From Dermatophilus congolensis (lineage in GTDB: Bacteria > Actinomycetota > Actinomycetes > Actinomycetales > Dermatophilaceae): a stretch of DNA of 64,000 nucleotides. The stretch covers positions 62,001 through 126,000 of the forward strand of contig NZ_LT906453.1 of assembly GCF_900187045.1 (NCBI RefSeq). Reading direction: 5' to 3'. Each line of letters starts with the position of its first letter. Within the stretch, counting starts at the first letter, position 1. This document shows positions 42,241 through 50,409 of this stretch, in pieces. The notes below the pieces were generated by a model. That model did no database searches. It was not told where the DNA came from and was given only the letters and a program-made list of their open reading frames with translations. The position numbers and the translations under genes are program-made.

Positions 42241-43077
42241 TCAGTGGGTGGTGCGGCGTCGAGCGATCAACGTACCCACGACCGCCACGAGACCCAGCGC
42301 ACCTACACCCCCCAATGCCAACGTCGTAGCAGAAACACCCAGGGAACTGTTAGCACTGGTCGCAGCAGCGGCCGGAGCTGCGCTGGTCTCGAAACCACCA
42401 GCAGCACCGCTCTTGTCGTAGTCACTACCAGGCAGCTTGTTCGCGTACTTGCCGTGCACAATTTCCTGGTAACGCTTCAACGACACACCCTCACCAACAT
42501 TGGCACGGGCCTCATCATTCAGCGGCAACACCCGATCTCCCTTAACCGAGTACCACGCGTTGACCTGCGGCTCGTGCAACACCTGACCACCCTGAGCACG
42601 GCTGTTGTACTGCGCCTCCAGGTCACCAGAAGCAGCATTCACGGCCTTCCAGCCCGAGCCGCCCTTGTCCTTAACACTCCACACGCTGGTGACCTGGTCA
42701 CCTACACGCACCGTGTTCGCCACGTAACCCAACGCACCCACCGGGCCACGCCCAGAAGTAACGAACTCAGGCTGCAACACATTCACCTGCGTCGTCGTAC
42801 CCGACACCAACGACGGGCTGGGCTTATCCGCAGCAGCACCGCCAGCAGCGCCGGAGTGTTTGTGAGCGGAGGATCCTTGATCCTTGTTTTTTTCTGCGAC
42901 GCGAGCAGCCAATTCCAGGCCAGATTCGCTGGCTGCAGCCCGGGTAGCAGCCACGCGTTCGGCTCCGCTCAGGGGCGGTGGAGCGACGTGATCGGCGGCG
43001 TTACCTGTTCCAGGAGCGACACACAGCAGCATTCCTGCACCAGTGGCTGCGGCGAGCATACGCATAGAAGTACTCAT
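42241..43077 (-). CDS. Exported, C-terminally membrane-anchored hypothetical protein
   Basis: A 278-residue protein: signal peptide ending near GTGNAADH, an Ala-rich helical segment, a central region of about 120 residues (VLQPEFVTSGRGPVGALGYV onward) of unknown fold, an Ala/Ser linker, then a membrane helix (ALGGVGALGLVAVVGTLIA) and the tail RRRTTH. This resembles a sortase-substrate tail, but no LPxTG is present, so it is probably simply membrane-anchored. Its start lies one base after the stop of the papain-like protease gene, so the two are tightly coupled. It may be substrate, inhibitor or partner of that protease. No family recognised. Confidence 0.7.
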   Translation of the reverse strand: MSTSMRMLAAATGAGMLLCVAPGTGNAADHVAPPPLSGAERVAATRAAASESGLELAARVAEKNKDQGSSAHKHSGAAGGAAADKPSPSLVSGTTTQVNVLQPEFVTSGRGPVGALGYVANTVRVGDQVTSVWSVKDKGGSGWKAVNAASGDLEAQYNSRAQGGQVLHEPQVNAWYSVKGDRVLPLNDEARANVGEGVSLKRYQEIVHGKYANKLPGSDYDKSGAAGGFETSAAPAAAATSANSSLGVSATTLALGGVGALGLVAVVGTLIARRRTTH

Positions 43078-43078
43078 G

Positions 43079-43666
43079 TCAGCCTCCGATCTGAGTTAGG
43101 GAGTGGGTCCAAGCGAATTCGTGGTTGTTGACGTAGAAGTCGTACTTACCGACGTTCATTCGCTTATTGGAGGGCCATGGGTCGTACCACTCAATGCTTT
43201 GATCGCTGGAGCTGAAGCCACTGATTACCATCATGTGGCCACCGCCTGCCTTCCAACCGATACGAGTCATGACCGGGCGGTCAGCGTTGATTTCTTTTTG
43301 TACGCCCTGATAGCTGACTGCCCTGGAGCTCACCTGCCCGGGGGCAATTCCCAGCGCCCGGAAAGCTTTTTGGTCGTTCTCCAAGGTGGCTTCTTGGTTT
43401 GGGCAGTCCGATGTCCTCGGGCGCCCGAATGCGAGATTGCAGAACTCGTTTTGGGAGACGTTGACGCCTTTGTAGGTGGCGATGGTTGTGCCTGTTGCCG
43501 ACCAGCACCATTGATCGCGCTCTTGGGCTTGGGCTCTGATCGGCAGACGAACTGCATCATCGGCGCGATGGATGGGGGCTGCCATAGCCGAAGGCGCAGC
43601 CAGCATCACTGCCGCAAAGAGACCGGAAATTCCGGCCGCCTTGCGAATTGTGTTGTTTCGGAACAA
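43079..43666 (-). CDS. Secreted papain-like (C39-type) cysteine protease
   Basis: A 195-residue exported protein starting at TTG below a GAGGAGGAG ribosome site, with a signal peptide ending near PSAMAAP. RDQWCWSATGTTIA holds the catalytic Cys, GGHMMVISGF the His and EWYDPWPS the Asp/Asn position, the pattern of papain-like peptidase C39_2 proteins. Length is normal for a mature papain-like domain without a large propeptide. It is coupled to the anchored protein at 42241 and divergent from an HTH regulator. The target is unknown. Confidence 0.8.
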   Translation of the reverse strand: MFRNNTIRKAAGISGLFAAVMLAAPSAMAAPIHRADDAVRLPIRAQAQERDQWCWSATGTTIATYKGVNVSQNEFCNLAFGRPRTSDCPNQEATLENDQKAFRALGIAPGQVSSRAVSYQGVQKEINADRPVMTRIGWKAGGGHMMVISGFSSSDQSIEWYDPWPSNKRMNVGKYDFYVNNHEFAWTHSLTQIGG

Positions 43667-43758
43667 AACTCCTCCTCATCGAGGAATGTCGGTGCGGACA
43701 ACACGAAAGTAGGACTGCCCCAAGTGCCTTTCCTGCTTTGTCGTTTCAGCGAGTCTGG

Positions 43759-43798
43759 CCGTGAATAGTCTTCACGGCTTTTACTACCGTTTTCACGG
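43759..43798. promoter_or_regulatory. TTCACGG repeats between protease and HTH regulator genes
   Basis: CCGTGAA-N5-TTCACGG is a perfect inverted repeat (43759-43777), with a third TTCACGG copy at 43792-43798. It lies between the divergent starts at 43666 and 43853, a sensible operator position for the adjacent HTH protein. Confidence 0.45.
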
Positions 43799-43852
43799 AT
43801 CGACGCCCCTCTTCTCGTGAACGTTCACACACAGAATCAGCGGGGAGAAAAC

Positions 43853-44731
43853 ATGTTGACGAGCCCGCAAACCCCTTTCGGCGAAGCCTTACATGAGGCT
43901 GTTCGCCGACGCGGGTTACCGCTTGCGCGCGTGCAAGCCCACCTAGAACAGGCAGGTTTTCATGTGGCACTCAGCACAATCAGTCAGTGGCAGCACGGAC
44001 ACCGCATCCCCCGTTCACCACGCTCACTGGCTGTAGTCGATGAGCTAGAGCGAATCTTGGGAACTCCACCTGGAGCTTTACGCTCTGCAGCTATCGGCAC
44101 ATCTCAGTCTCATAGAAGTGACTTGCATGTTGTCGACTATGCCGAGCGCCTTGAGGCCCTGACTGCTGATCTAGGCGCATTGCCCAGCGCTGCATTTGCA
44201 ACGCTGGGCAACCACGATCAGGTCACCATCGGCCCTCGAGGGGGCTTAATTCGACGGCGTTCACTGACTGTCATGCGAGTTTTGGAATCGACGGACCGTC
44301 TTGTTGTTGCCCATGCTGGGGACAACGACAGTGACATCAGCCAAGCAAGTGTTCATCCGATTCGAGGTGCTCGCCTTGGCCGAGTTTTGCGAGACACTGA
44401 GGCGAATCTGATTGCCGCGCAGCTTCATTTCGACCGCACCCTAGATCGCGGGGAACTCATTGTTCATGAGATTGAGTTCGATTTACCTGGGGATGCTCTG
44501 GCCCGGGACTATTTTCATTGGGCGACTCATGAGGTCAGCCTTTTAACTGTGGAAGTGATGTTCGATCGGGCATATCGCCCGAGCACAATTACTTCTTTTT
44601 TCCGTCCACGCTCTCAAGCTCCCGACACCTGCTGCCACGAGCTGCGCCTTGATCACGGTGATCGCGCAGTTTTAGTGCAGCAACCAGCATCTGCAGGCAT
44701 TCACGGGATTCGTTGGGAGTGGCCGGGGTGA
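43853..44731 (+). CDS. XRE-like helix-turn-helix transcriptional regulator
   Basis: A 292-residue protein. ATG 43853 follows GGGGAGAAAAC; a GTG at 43817 is less likely. Residues about 5-75 form an XRE/Cro-type domain (ARVQAHLEQAGFHVALSTIS then QWQHGHRIPRSPRSLAVVDE). The remaining 215 residues do not match a family I know and may be a sensing domain. A Cys-containing DTCCHELRLD segment lies near the C-terminus. It is divergent from the C39-type protease pair and may control it through the TTCACGG repeats. Confidence 0.75.
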   Translation: MLTSPQTPFGEALHEAVRRRGLPLARVQAHLEQAGFHVALSTISQWQHGHRIPRSPRSLAVVDELERILGTPPGALRSAAIGTSQSHRSDLHVVDYAERLEALTADLGALPSAAFATLGNHDQVTIGPRGGLIRRRSLTVMRVLESTDRLVVAHAGDNDSDISQASVHPIRGARLGRVLRDTEANLIAAQLHFDRTLDRGELIVHEIEFDLPGDALARDYFHWATHEVSLLTVEVMFDRAYRPSTITSFFRPRSQAPDTCCHELRLDHGDRAVLVQQPASAGIHGIRWEWPG

Positions 44732-44755
44732 TCTTCGCGAAGAAGATTGGGCCGA

Positions 44756-45301
44756 TCAGGCCTGCTTCACGGCGGAGATATCGAAGGAAAGGGTGACTTC
44801 TTCAGAAACGAGGAGGCCGCCTGCTTCGAGGACGGCATTCCAGGTTAGACCGAAGTCTTTACGGTTCACCTTGATTGAACCTTCGAATCCAGCGCGCTCA
44901 GCTCCAGTGTGGTCGTTTGCGATACCCGCAAAAAGGAAGTCGATGGTGATAGTGCGAGTGATGTCACGAATGGTGAGGTCACCGGTGACGCGCAGGATGT
45001 TGCTACCGCCGGAAGCGATGTGCGTGGAGCGGAATGTGATGTGGGGGTACTTTTCAACGTCGAAGAAGTCAGCCGAGCGTAGGTGGTTATCCCGGTCACC
45101 GTTGCGGGTGTCAATGCTGCTGACATCGATGGTCACCTCAATGGCCCCATTGAGGAGGTTGGGCTCAATGCTGGCGGTACCTTCGAAGGTGTCGAAGGAG
45201 CCGCGAACCTTGGTGACCATGGCGTGGCGAGCAGCAAAGCCAATCTCGCTGTGAGCTGGGTCGATTAAGTAGGTTCCGTGAAGTGATTCGAGCGCAGTCA
45301 T
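44756..45301 (-). CDS. YceI-family protein
   Basis: A 181-residue lipocalin-like protein. It opens LHGTYLIDPAHSEIGFAARH, the classic YceI N-terminus, followed by KVRGSFDTFEG, RDNHLRSADFFDVEKYPHIT and the RKDFGLTWN motif near the end. YceI proteins bind polyisoprenoid or amide ligands in a hydrophobic barrel. There is no signal peptide, so it is cytoplasmic, as is common in actinobacteria. A GGAGG ribosome site precedes ATG 45301. Converges with the HTH gene. Confidence 0.92.
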   Translation of the reverse strand: MTALESLHGTYLIDPAHSEIGFAARHAMVTKVRGSFDTFEGTASIEPNLLNGAIEVTIDVSSIDTRNGDRDNHLRSADFFDVEKYPHITFRSTHIASGGSNILRVTGDLTIRDITRTITIDFLFAGIANDHTGAERAGFEGSIKVNRKDFGLTWNAVLEAGGLLVSEEVTLSFDISAVKQA

Positions 45302-45383
45302 GATGCCTCCTTGGGTATTGCATCCCTGAGTGGTGTCATTGTTCCGACCAGAACAGGTAGATGCGTAGGGTCCCGTATATATC

Positions 45384-45398
45384 CAACCGATATGGTTG
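45384..45398. promoter_or_regulatory. CAACC-N5-GGTTG inverted repeat upstream of YceI
   Basis: A perfect 5-5-5 palindrome in the divergent region between the YceI and 5-FCL genes. It suits a MarR-like or small dimeric repressor. No regulator is identifiable. Confidence 0.3.
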
Positions 45399-45458
45399 AA
45401 CTTTCATTTTCACCATAGACCTCTTTACTTGATGCGTCAACAAAGATTGGGAGATCCC

Positions 45459-46127
45459 ATGACAACCACCCCACGCCCCACCCCCCTGACTGCAGCTGCG
45501 GGTGCTCTAGACGCCGCAAAAAAACGAGAACGCCGCCTCCGCCTGGCCACCCGGCACCAGAACCACGGCCCTGACAGCCCCACCCGCGCCCAAGAAGCAG
45601 AAGCCCTAGCCACAGCAGCCCTAACCCTGGCGCGCAACCATGCCCCCGAAGCAGGCCGCATCGCCTCCTTCATTTCCACCGACGATGAACCCCCCACTCA
45701 CAGCCTCAACGCCACCCTGACTGCAGCTGGATACGACGTCATCACTCCCGTCACTAATGACGACATGACCCTCAACTGGCTCCCCTACGACCCCAACACA
45801 CCCCCAGCTGTACGCACTCGCGACCTCACCGACACCCAACGCGCAGCACTCCTAGGCCCCGAGGCGATCACAAGCGCACCCCTGCTACTCATCCCCGGCA
45901 TCGCAGTAGACCTCAAAGGCAACCGACTCGGACACGGCGGCGGCTGCTACGACCGCACCCTGACAACAAAACACCCAGAGGCAACCGTCATTGTTGTCCT
46001 TCACGAAGGCGAAATAAGCACGACCCCACTACCCCATGGCCGCTTCGACCAGCCAGTCAACGGCATCCTTACCGCATCCGGACACCAATTCGTCCCTCTC
46101 ACTGCAGAAGAACCTTCCTTGCCCTGA
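45459..46127 (+). CDS. 5-formyltetrahydrofolate cyclo-ligase
   Basis: A 222-residue enzyme that converts 5-formyl-THF to 5,10-methenyl-THF with ATP. ATG 45459 follows GGGAGA. The C-terminal LLIPGIAVDLKGNRLGHGGG and CYDRTL form the folate/ATP-binding loop characteristic of the 5-FCL family. The N-terminal basic segment AAKKRERRLRLATRH corresponds to the usual KxxLR start. It maintains one-carbon folates; 10-formyl-THF also feeds the siderophore formyltransferase, though no regulatory link is visible. Codons strongly favour C endings. Confidence 0.9.
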   Translation: MTTTPRPTPLTAAAGALDAAKKRERRLRLATRHQNHGPDSPTRAQEAEALATAALTLARNHAPEAGRIASFISTDDEPPTHSLNATLTAAGYDVITPVTNDDMTLNWLPYDPNTPPAVRTRDLTDTQRAALLGPEAITSAPLLLIPGIAVDLKGNRLGHGGGCYDRTLTTKHPEATVIVVLHEGEISTTPLPHGRFDQPVNGILTASGHQFVPLTAEEPSLP

Positions 46128-46199
46128 AAAGAGGACACTCCACCCACACTCCCGTATTTACGGTCGCGCACAGGCGGGAAGCGATGAAACTATATTGAC

Positions 46200-47144
46200 G
46201 TGGCCAACGAAACCGGAAGTGTCTCCAACCCACGCCGCCCAAACGGACCCCGCAACCCCGCCGACCAATGGGCCGAAGGCCCCGCCGGACGATTCTGGGG
46301 CGCCAACGGCGCCGCCGGACTCCTTGCACACGACCCACCCCGCGGGGTCCTCCTCCAACACCGTGCCGCATGGAGCGACCACGGCAGCACATGGGGCCTG
46401 CCCGGCGGAGCCCGCCACAGCAACGAAGACCCCATACCCGGCGCACTACGCGAGGCAACCGAAGAAGCAGGCGTCCCCCACGAAAACCTCCTTATCACCA
46501 GCACCTACACATACGACGTCAACTACTGGAGCTACACCACTGTCATCGCCGAAGTAGCCACCCCATTCGAAGCTGTCATCAACGACACCGAAAGCGAAGA
46601 ACTGCGCTGGGTGCCCATCGACGATGTCGACTCCCTCCCCCTACACCCCGGCCTGGCCGCCTTATGGCCACAGCTGCGTTACGCACTCACCGCCCAGCCA
46701 CACCTTCTCGTCGACATTGCAAATGTCATGGGGTCCCGCCCCGATGGCTGGTGGAAAGACCGTGTTGGAGCTGCCCAGCGACTCCTGACACAACTCGAAA
46801 CACTCACCCACCACGGCATCCCCGGACCTTTCCTCGGCCATCCCAAAGAATGGCACTTCTGGCCAGAAATCGAAGCCGTCATCGAAGGGCAAGTAGCCCG
46901 CGCAGACAACCTCTTCACCACCACACCGCCCTCTGAACAAACCACGCCAAGCACAGGCGAACTCCTCATCACCCGAGCAAGCGCCGACGGCGACAGCACC
47001 ATCCTCGAACGCCTCGCCACCTTCCCCGCCAGTACTGACGTAACCGTCGTCACCTCAGACCGACCACTACGAACCAGCGCCGAAAACCTCGGCGCACGCG
47101 TCGTCGGATCCGGCTCGCTTCTCTCTTTACTCCCCCACACTTAA
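46200..47144 (+). CDS. Nudix hydrolase fused to a NYN/PIN-like domain
   Basis: A 314-residue two-domain protein starting at GTG. The Nudix box is complete (G70-x5-E76-x7-R84E85-x2-E88E89-x-G91) in residues 35-150. From about residue 170, LLVDIANVMGSRPDGWWKDR and, near the C-terminus, VTVVTSDRPLRTSAENLGA match YacP/NYN (PIN-like) nuclease domains with acidic residues at the expected ends. The Nudix part should hydrolyse a nucleoside-diphosphate derivative; the second part may cleave RNA. It lies 72 bases after the 5-FCL gene on the same strand with the same C-rich codon style. Confidence 0.8.
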   Translation: MANETGSVSNPRRPNGPRNPADQWAEGPAGRFWGANGAAGLLAHDPPRGVLLQHRAAWSDHGSTWGLPGGARHSNEDPIPGALREATEEAGVPHENLLITSTYTYDVNYWSYTTVIAEVATPFEAVINDTESEELRWVPIDDVDSLPLHPGLAALWPQLRYALTAQPHLLVDIANVMGSRPDGWWKDRVGAAQRLLTQLETLTHHGIPGPFLGHPKEWHFWPEIEAVIEGQVARADNLFTTTPPSEQTTPSTGELLITRASADGDSTILERLATFPASTDVTVVTSDRPLRTSAENLGARVVGSGSLLSLLPHT

Positions 47145-47180
47145 TCCGGCGCAGCACGCCAGGAACCCCTGAAGCACGCG

Positions 47181-47209
47181 CATGGACGCCACCACTCCTG
47201 GCGTCCATG
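47181..47209. terminator. Bidirectional terminator hairpin
   Basis: CATGGACGCCA and TGGCGTCCATG pair around a 7-base loop between convergent genes. Confidence 0.65.
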
Positions 47210-47248
47210 GCCAAGCTATTCCCGCCTACCTCACAACACCCCTCAACA

Positions 47249-48205
47249 TCACAACGCCACAACCTCAATATCCTCAGGGCGAGCCTGGTCAGGAGTAGGA
47301 ACCCCCGATCCCTCCAAACCCACCGCAGCACTCCCATACGCCACCGCATGCCGCAAACACCCCACCTGATCCTGCCCCTGCATCTGCGCCAACAAATATC
47401 CGGCAATCGTTGAATCCCCCGCAGCAACCTGACTACGCACCGTCACTTCCCGCGCCTGCGCCAACCACGCCCCCTGCGCATCAACGAGCACCCCACCAGC
47501 ACTACCCATCGTTGCCAACACCGTGTCGATTCCCCGATCCACCAGTGAACGACCAGCCTGCGCAATCACTTCCCAATCCCCAGCGGCAACAGCCTCACGC
47601 AACACCCGCACTTTAAAACCACTTGCCTGGGCAAGCTCAGAAGCATTCGGCTTGAAAAAATTCGGCGCAGCCAACTGCAAAGACCGCGCCACCGCAGCCA
47701 ACGGCGCATCCGAAGCATCCAGCGTGACCTTCACCTGCATCTGCCGCAACGTGCGAATGAGATCCACATAAAAATCATGCGGAACACCTGGCTGAAGCGA
47801 CCCCGACAACACCACCCAGTCCGCCCGCTCAGCTGCGATAAGTAATGCGCTGCGCAAAGCGTTCACCTCTTGCGGAGAAATCTCCCCACCAGGCTCATTG
47901 AATTTCGTTGTCGTTCCGTCAGCCTCCGTCAGCGTCAAATTGGTCCGCACCCCCGCAGCGACATCAATCGCAGAAAAAGGAACACCCCTCATCTCCAACA
48001 ATGTCAACAACTGCTCCCGCGGCGAGGCAGGTAAAACAGCAACCACAGGCTTACCTGCCAACTGCAACGCACGCGCCACGTTCACGCCCTTGCCACCAGG
48101 CTCAATCACCACATCACCCAAACGGTGCATCAACCCCCGCTCCAGCCCACTTCGCAGGTGCGCAGACCGATCAACACTGGGATTTGTGGTCAGGGTGACA
48201 ATCAT
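47249..48205 (-). CDS. 1-phosphofructokinase-type PfkB hexose kinase
   Basis: A 318-residue sugar-phosphate kinase. MIVTLTTNPSVD and PGGKGVNVARALQLAG are typical of FruK/LacC/PfkB enzymes acting on phosphorylated sugars. QVAAGDSTIAGYLLA is the C-terminal signature with the catalytic Asp, Ala taking the place of the first Gly of the common GAGD. It probably phosphorylates fructose-1-phosphate or tagatose-6-phosphate. No PTS genes are adjacent, so the exact substrate is open. Codons end mostly in G or T, opposite to the preceding genes. Confidence 0.82.
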   Translation of the reverse strand: MIVTLTTNPSVDRSAHLRSGLERGLMHRLGDVVIEPGGKGVNVARALQLAGKPVVAVLPASPREQLLTLLEMRGVPFSAIDVAAGVRTNLTLTEADGTTTKFNEPGGEISPQEVNALRSALLIAAERADWVVLSGSLQPGVPHDFYVDLIRTLRQMQVKVTLDASDAPLAAVARSLQLAAPNFFKPNASELAQASGFKVRVLREAVAAGDWEVIAQAGRSLVDRGIDTVLATMGSAGGVLVDAQGAWLAQAREVTVRSQVAAGDSTIAGYLLAQMQGQDQVGCLRHAVAYGSAAVGLEGSGVPTPDQARPEDIEVVAL

Positions 48206-48317
48206 GGCGCTGACTCATCCGTTCTGTCGGGGGACACCTCTTACCCCATCATCTCTCACCAACGAAAACAGCAACCAAGACACCCGCACATAGCACCCAA
48301 CGCACCAACAACGAAGC

Positions 48318-49304
48318 GTGGCTCCACAGAAGCACTCAGAACCCGGTAGTAGCGTGAAAGGCGTGCAGCTCACATCGAATATCACTGACACGGCCCTCGT
48401 CTTTGAAGGAGGTGGACTCCGAGCGAGCTACACCTCCGGCCTCGTCGTGTCCCTGCTTGAAGCTGGTTTGTACTTCAACTGGGTAGGCGGAATCTCAGCC
48501 GGATCAAGCCATACAGCCAACTACCTCTCGCGCGATGTGTGGCGCGCCCGAGCCTCCTTCACCGACTTCGCCGACGACCCCCAGTTCGGCGGCTGGTCCA
48601 CTTTTGTACGCGGCCAAGGCCTCTTCAACGCGAAATACATCTACCAAGAAGCAGGTCAGCCCGGCGCCAACCTCCCCTTCGACGACGAAACTTTCCAGGC
48701 CAACCCGGCCCAGATGAGCGTGGGTGCCTTCAACGCATCCACAGGCGAGTCCACCTACTGGGGTCGCTCCGATATCGATACCGCTGGCGACCTGATGATC
48801 CGAGTCCAAGCCAGCTCGACAATGCCGATCGTCATGCCCCGCGTCATCATCAACGACCAAGTGTTCCTCGATGGCGCCCTAGGAGAAACCGCAGGAATCC
48901 CACTCCTGCCAGCACAACGCGCCGGATACGAACGTTTCCTCATTGTTCTTTCTCGCCCCCGCGACTACATCAAGGAACCTTTCCGGCACACACGTTTGGT
49001 CAACCGCTGGTTCCACGGGCTACCCGCTGTATCTGAAGCACTCGCCTCGCGGCCAAAGCGATACAACGCTCTGCGCGAAGAGATTTTCTCTCTCGCCGAG
49101 AAAGGAAAGGCTTACGTCTTCATCCCTGAAACCATGCCGATCTCTACCAACCGATCCACAACTGCCCAGCTCATCGCCTCCTACGAGGCTGGATACGCCC
49201 AAGCCCAGAAAGAGCTCCCGGCCATTATTGAATTCCTTGGCGATCCCCAAGGCACAAGCAAAAACAGCGATACGCAGGCACAGACGCTTGCCTTAGATTC
49301 CTGA
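48318..49304 (+). CDS. Patatin-like phospholipase
   Basis: A 328-residue protein with the patatin catalytic set: glycine-rich oxyanion loop FEGGGLRASYTSG, nucleophile GISAGSS and the Asp in FLDGALGE. It lacks a signal peptide or membrane helix, so it probably acts on membrane lipids from the cytoplasm. GTG 48318 is the longest start; GTG 48354 or 48363 are alternatives because no start has a strong ribosome site. The family is close to YjjU-type patatins. Stands alone, divergent from the kinase gene. Confidence 0.85.
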   Translation: MAPQKHSEPGSSVKGVQLTSNITDTALVFEGGGLRASYTSGLVVSLLEAGLYFNWVGGISAGSSHTANYLSRDVWRARASFTDFADDPQFGGWSTFVRGQGLFNAKYIYQEAGQPGANLPFDDETFQANPAQMSVGAFNASTGESTYWGRSDIDTAGDLMIRVQASSTMPIVMPRVIINDQVFLDGALGETAGIPLLPAQRAGYERFLIVLSRPRDYIKEPFRHTRLVNRWFHGLPAVSEALASRPKRYNALREEIFSLAEKGKAYVFIPETMPISTNRSTTAQLIASYEAGYAQAQKELPAIIEFLGDPQGTSKNSDTQAQTLALDS

Positions 49305-49628
49305 GACGACACCCACCATGTATCGTTCGGCTGGAAAAACCTACCGCGGTAATGAAGACCGAGAGCTGCACCTTATGTGCCCGCAGGGCACTCTTGGCCA
49401 CAGCAGGAGCGGCAATCCAGTGACATGCGTCACCGCCACGCCTAGGATGACCGTTGATCAGGAAAGCCTCGCCAATGCACCCGGCGGTGCGGCGCATCGT
49501 CCCTGAGCGTGGACAAGCGCCCGGCAAGAATCCGTGACACGCCCAGCATCCGCTCGCGGCACCATTCCACGGAGGACCTGGGCCGGATACCCCCAACCGG
49601 CATCACAGCGAATGAGGAGCAAAACACC
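49305..49628. other. Leader region upstream of sodA
   Basis: About 325 bases with no convincing gene. It ends in a GAGGAGC ribosome site ahead of sodA. I see no tRNA or clear operator. Confidence 0.4.
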
Positions 49629-50240
49629 ATGAGCCAGTACGTCCTTCCAGACCTTTCTTACGACTACGCAGCCCTCGAACCGCATATCAGCGGCGAAATC
49701 ATGGAGCTCCACCACTCCAAGCACCACGCCACGTACGTTAAAGGCGCCAACGACGCTGTCGAGCAGCTGCAGGAAGCCAGCGCAGCAGGCGACACCAGCA
49801 AGATCAACCAGATCACCAAAAACCTGGCTTTCAACCTCGGTGGGCACATCAACCACTCGATCTTCTGGCAGAACCTTTCCCCCGAAGGCGGCGACAAACC
49901 TGTCGGCGAAACCGCTGAAATGCTCGACCAGTTCTTCGGTGGCTTCGACAAGTTCCACACCATCTGGTCGGCTGCCGCTGCTGGCATCCAGGGAGCCGGA
50001 TGGACGATCCTGGCCTACGACACCCTCGGCCAGCGCCCCATCATTGCCCAGCTGAAAGACCAGGAAAGCCAGCTTCCCGCCACGCAGGTGCCGTTGCTCA
50101 TGCTCGACATGTGGGAGCACGCTTACTACCTGCAGTACAAGAACGTGAAGGTTGACTACGTCAAGGCGTGGTGGAACGTCATCAACTGGAGCGACGTCGA
50201 ACAGCGCCTCGTGACCGCCAAGGGCCTCAAACTGGTCTGA
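49629..50240 (+). CDS. sodA: Superoxide dismutase, Mn/Fe type
   Basis: A 203-residue enzyme converting superoxide to O2 and H2O2. ATG 49629 follows a TGAGGAGC ribosome site; longer in-frame starts add an unrelated basic sequence. Metal ligands are visible: His in [12 protein letters not shown] (about 28), His in [10 protein letters not shown], and Asp/His in [14 protein letters not shown]. The GGH and WEHAYYLQ motifs are shared by Mn and Fe forms; a [10 protein letters not shown] segment suits the Mn type, but metal cannot be settled. There is no signal peptide, so it is cytoplasmic or exported by an unknown route. Ends at a 52-base palindrome. Confidence 0.95.
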   Translation: MSQYVLPDLSYDYAALEPHISGEIMELHHSKHHATYVKGANDAVEQLQEASAAGDTSKINQITKNLAFNLGGHINHSIFWQNLSPEGGDKPVGETAEMLDQFFGGFDKFHTIWSAAAAGIQGAGWTILAYDTLGQRPIIAQLKDQESQLPATQVPLLMLDMWEHAYYLQYKNVKVDYVKAWWNVINWSDVEQRLVTAKGLKLV

Positions 50241-50265
50241 TCTGCAAACCGCTGCAGAATCCCAC

Positions 50266-50317
50266 TGAATTGTGTGTGGCCCCCACCCTGATCAGGGTGG
50301 GGGCCACACACAATTCA
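50266..50317. terminator. 26-bp-arm perfect palindrome terminator
   Basis: 50266-50291 and 50292-50317 are exact reverse complements (TGAATTGTGTGTGGCCCCC...). It lies between convergent sodA and manA and is the longest perfect hairpin in the window. Confidence 0.85.
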
Positions 50318-50409
50318 CACATCAGTCAGGACACGCAGCAGCACCAGGACGCTGGCCAGTAGCTGGGCGAGCATGCCCTGCCTCATTCGGCAATACCGAC
50401 GAGATCGCA

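Noticed and set aside
43020-43077. Sortase LPxTG anchor for the 42241-43077 protein
   Set aside because: The C-terminal helix and RRR tail are present but no LPxTG-like motif precedes them.
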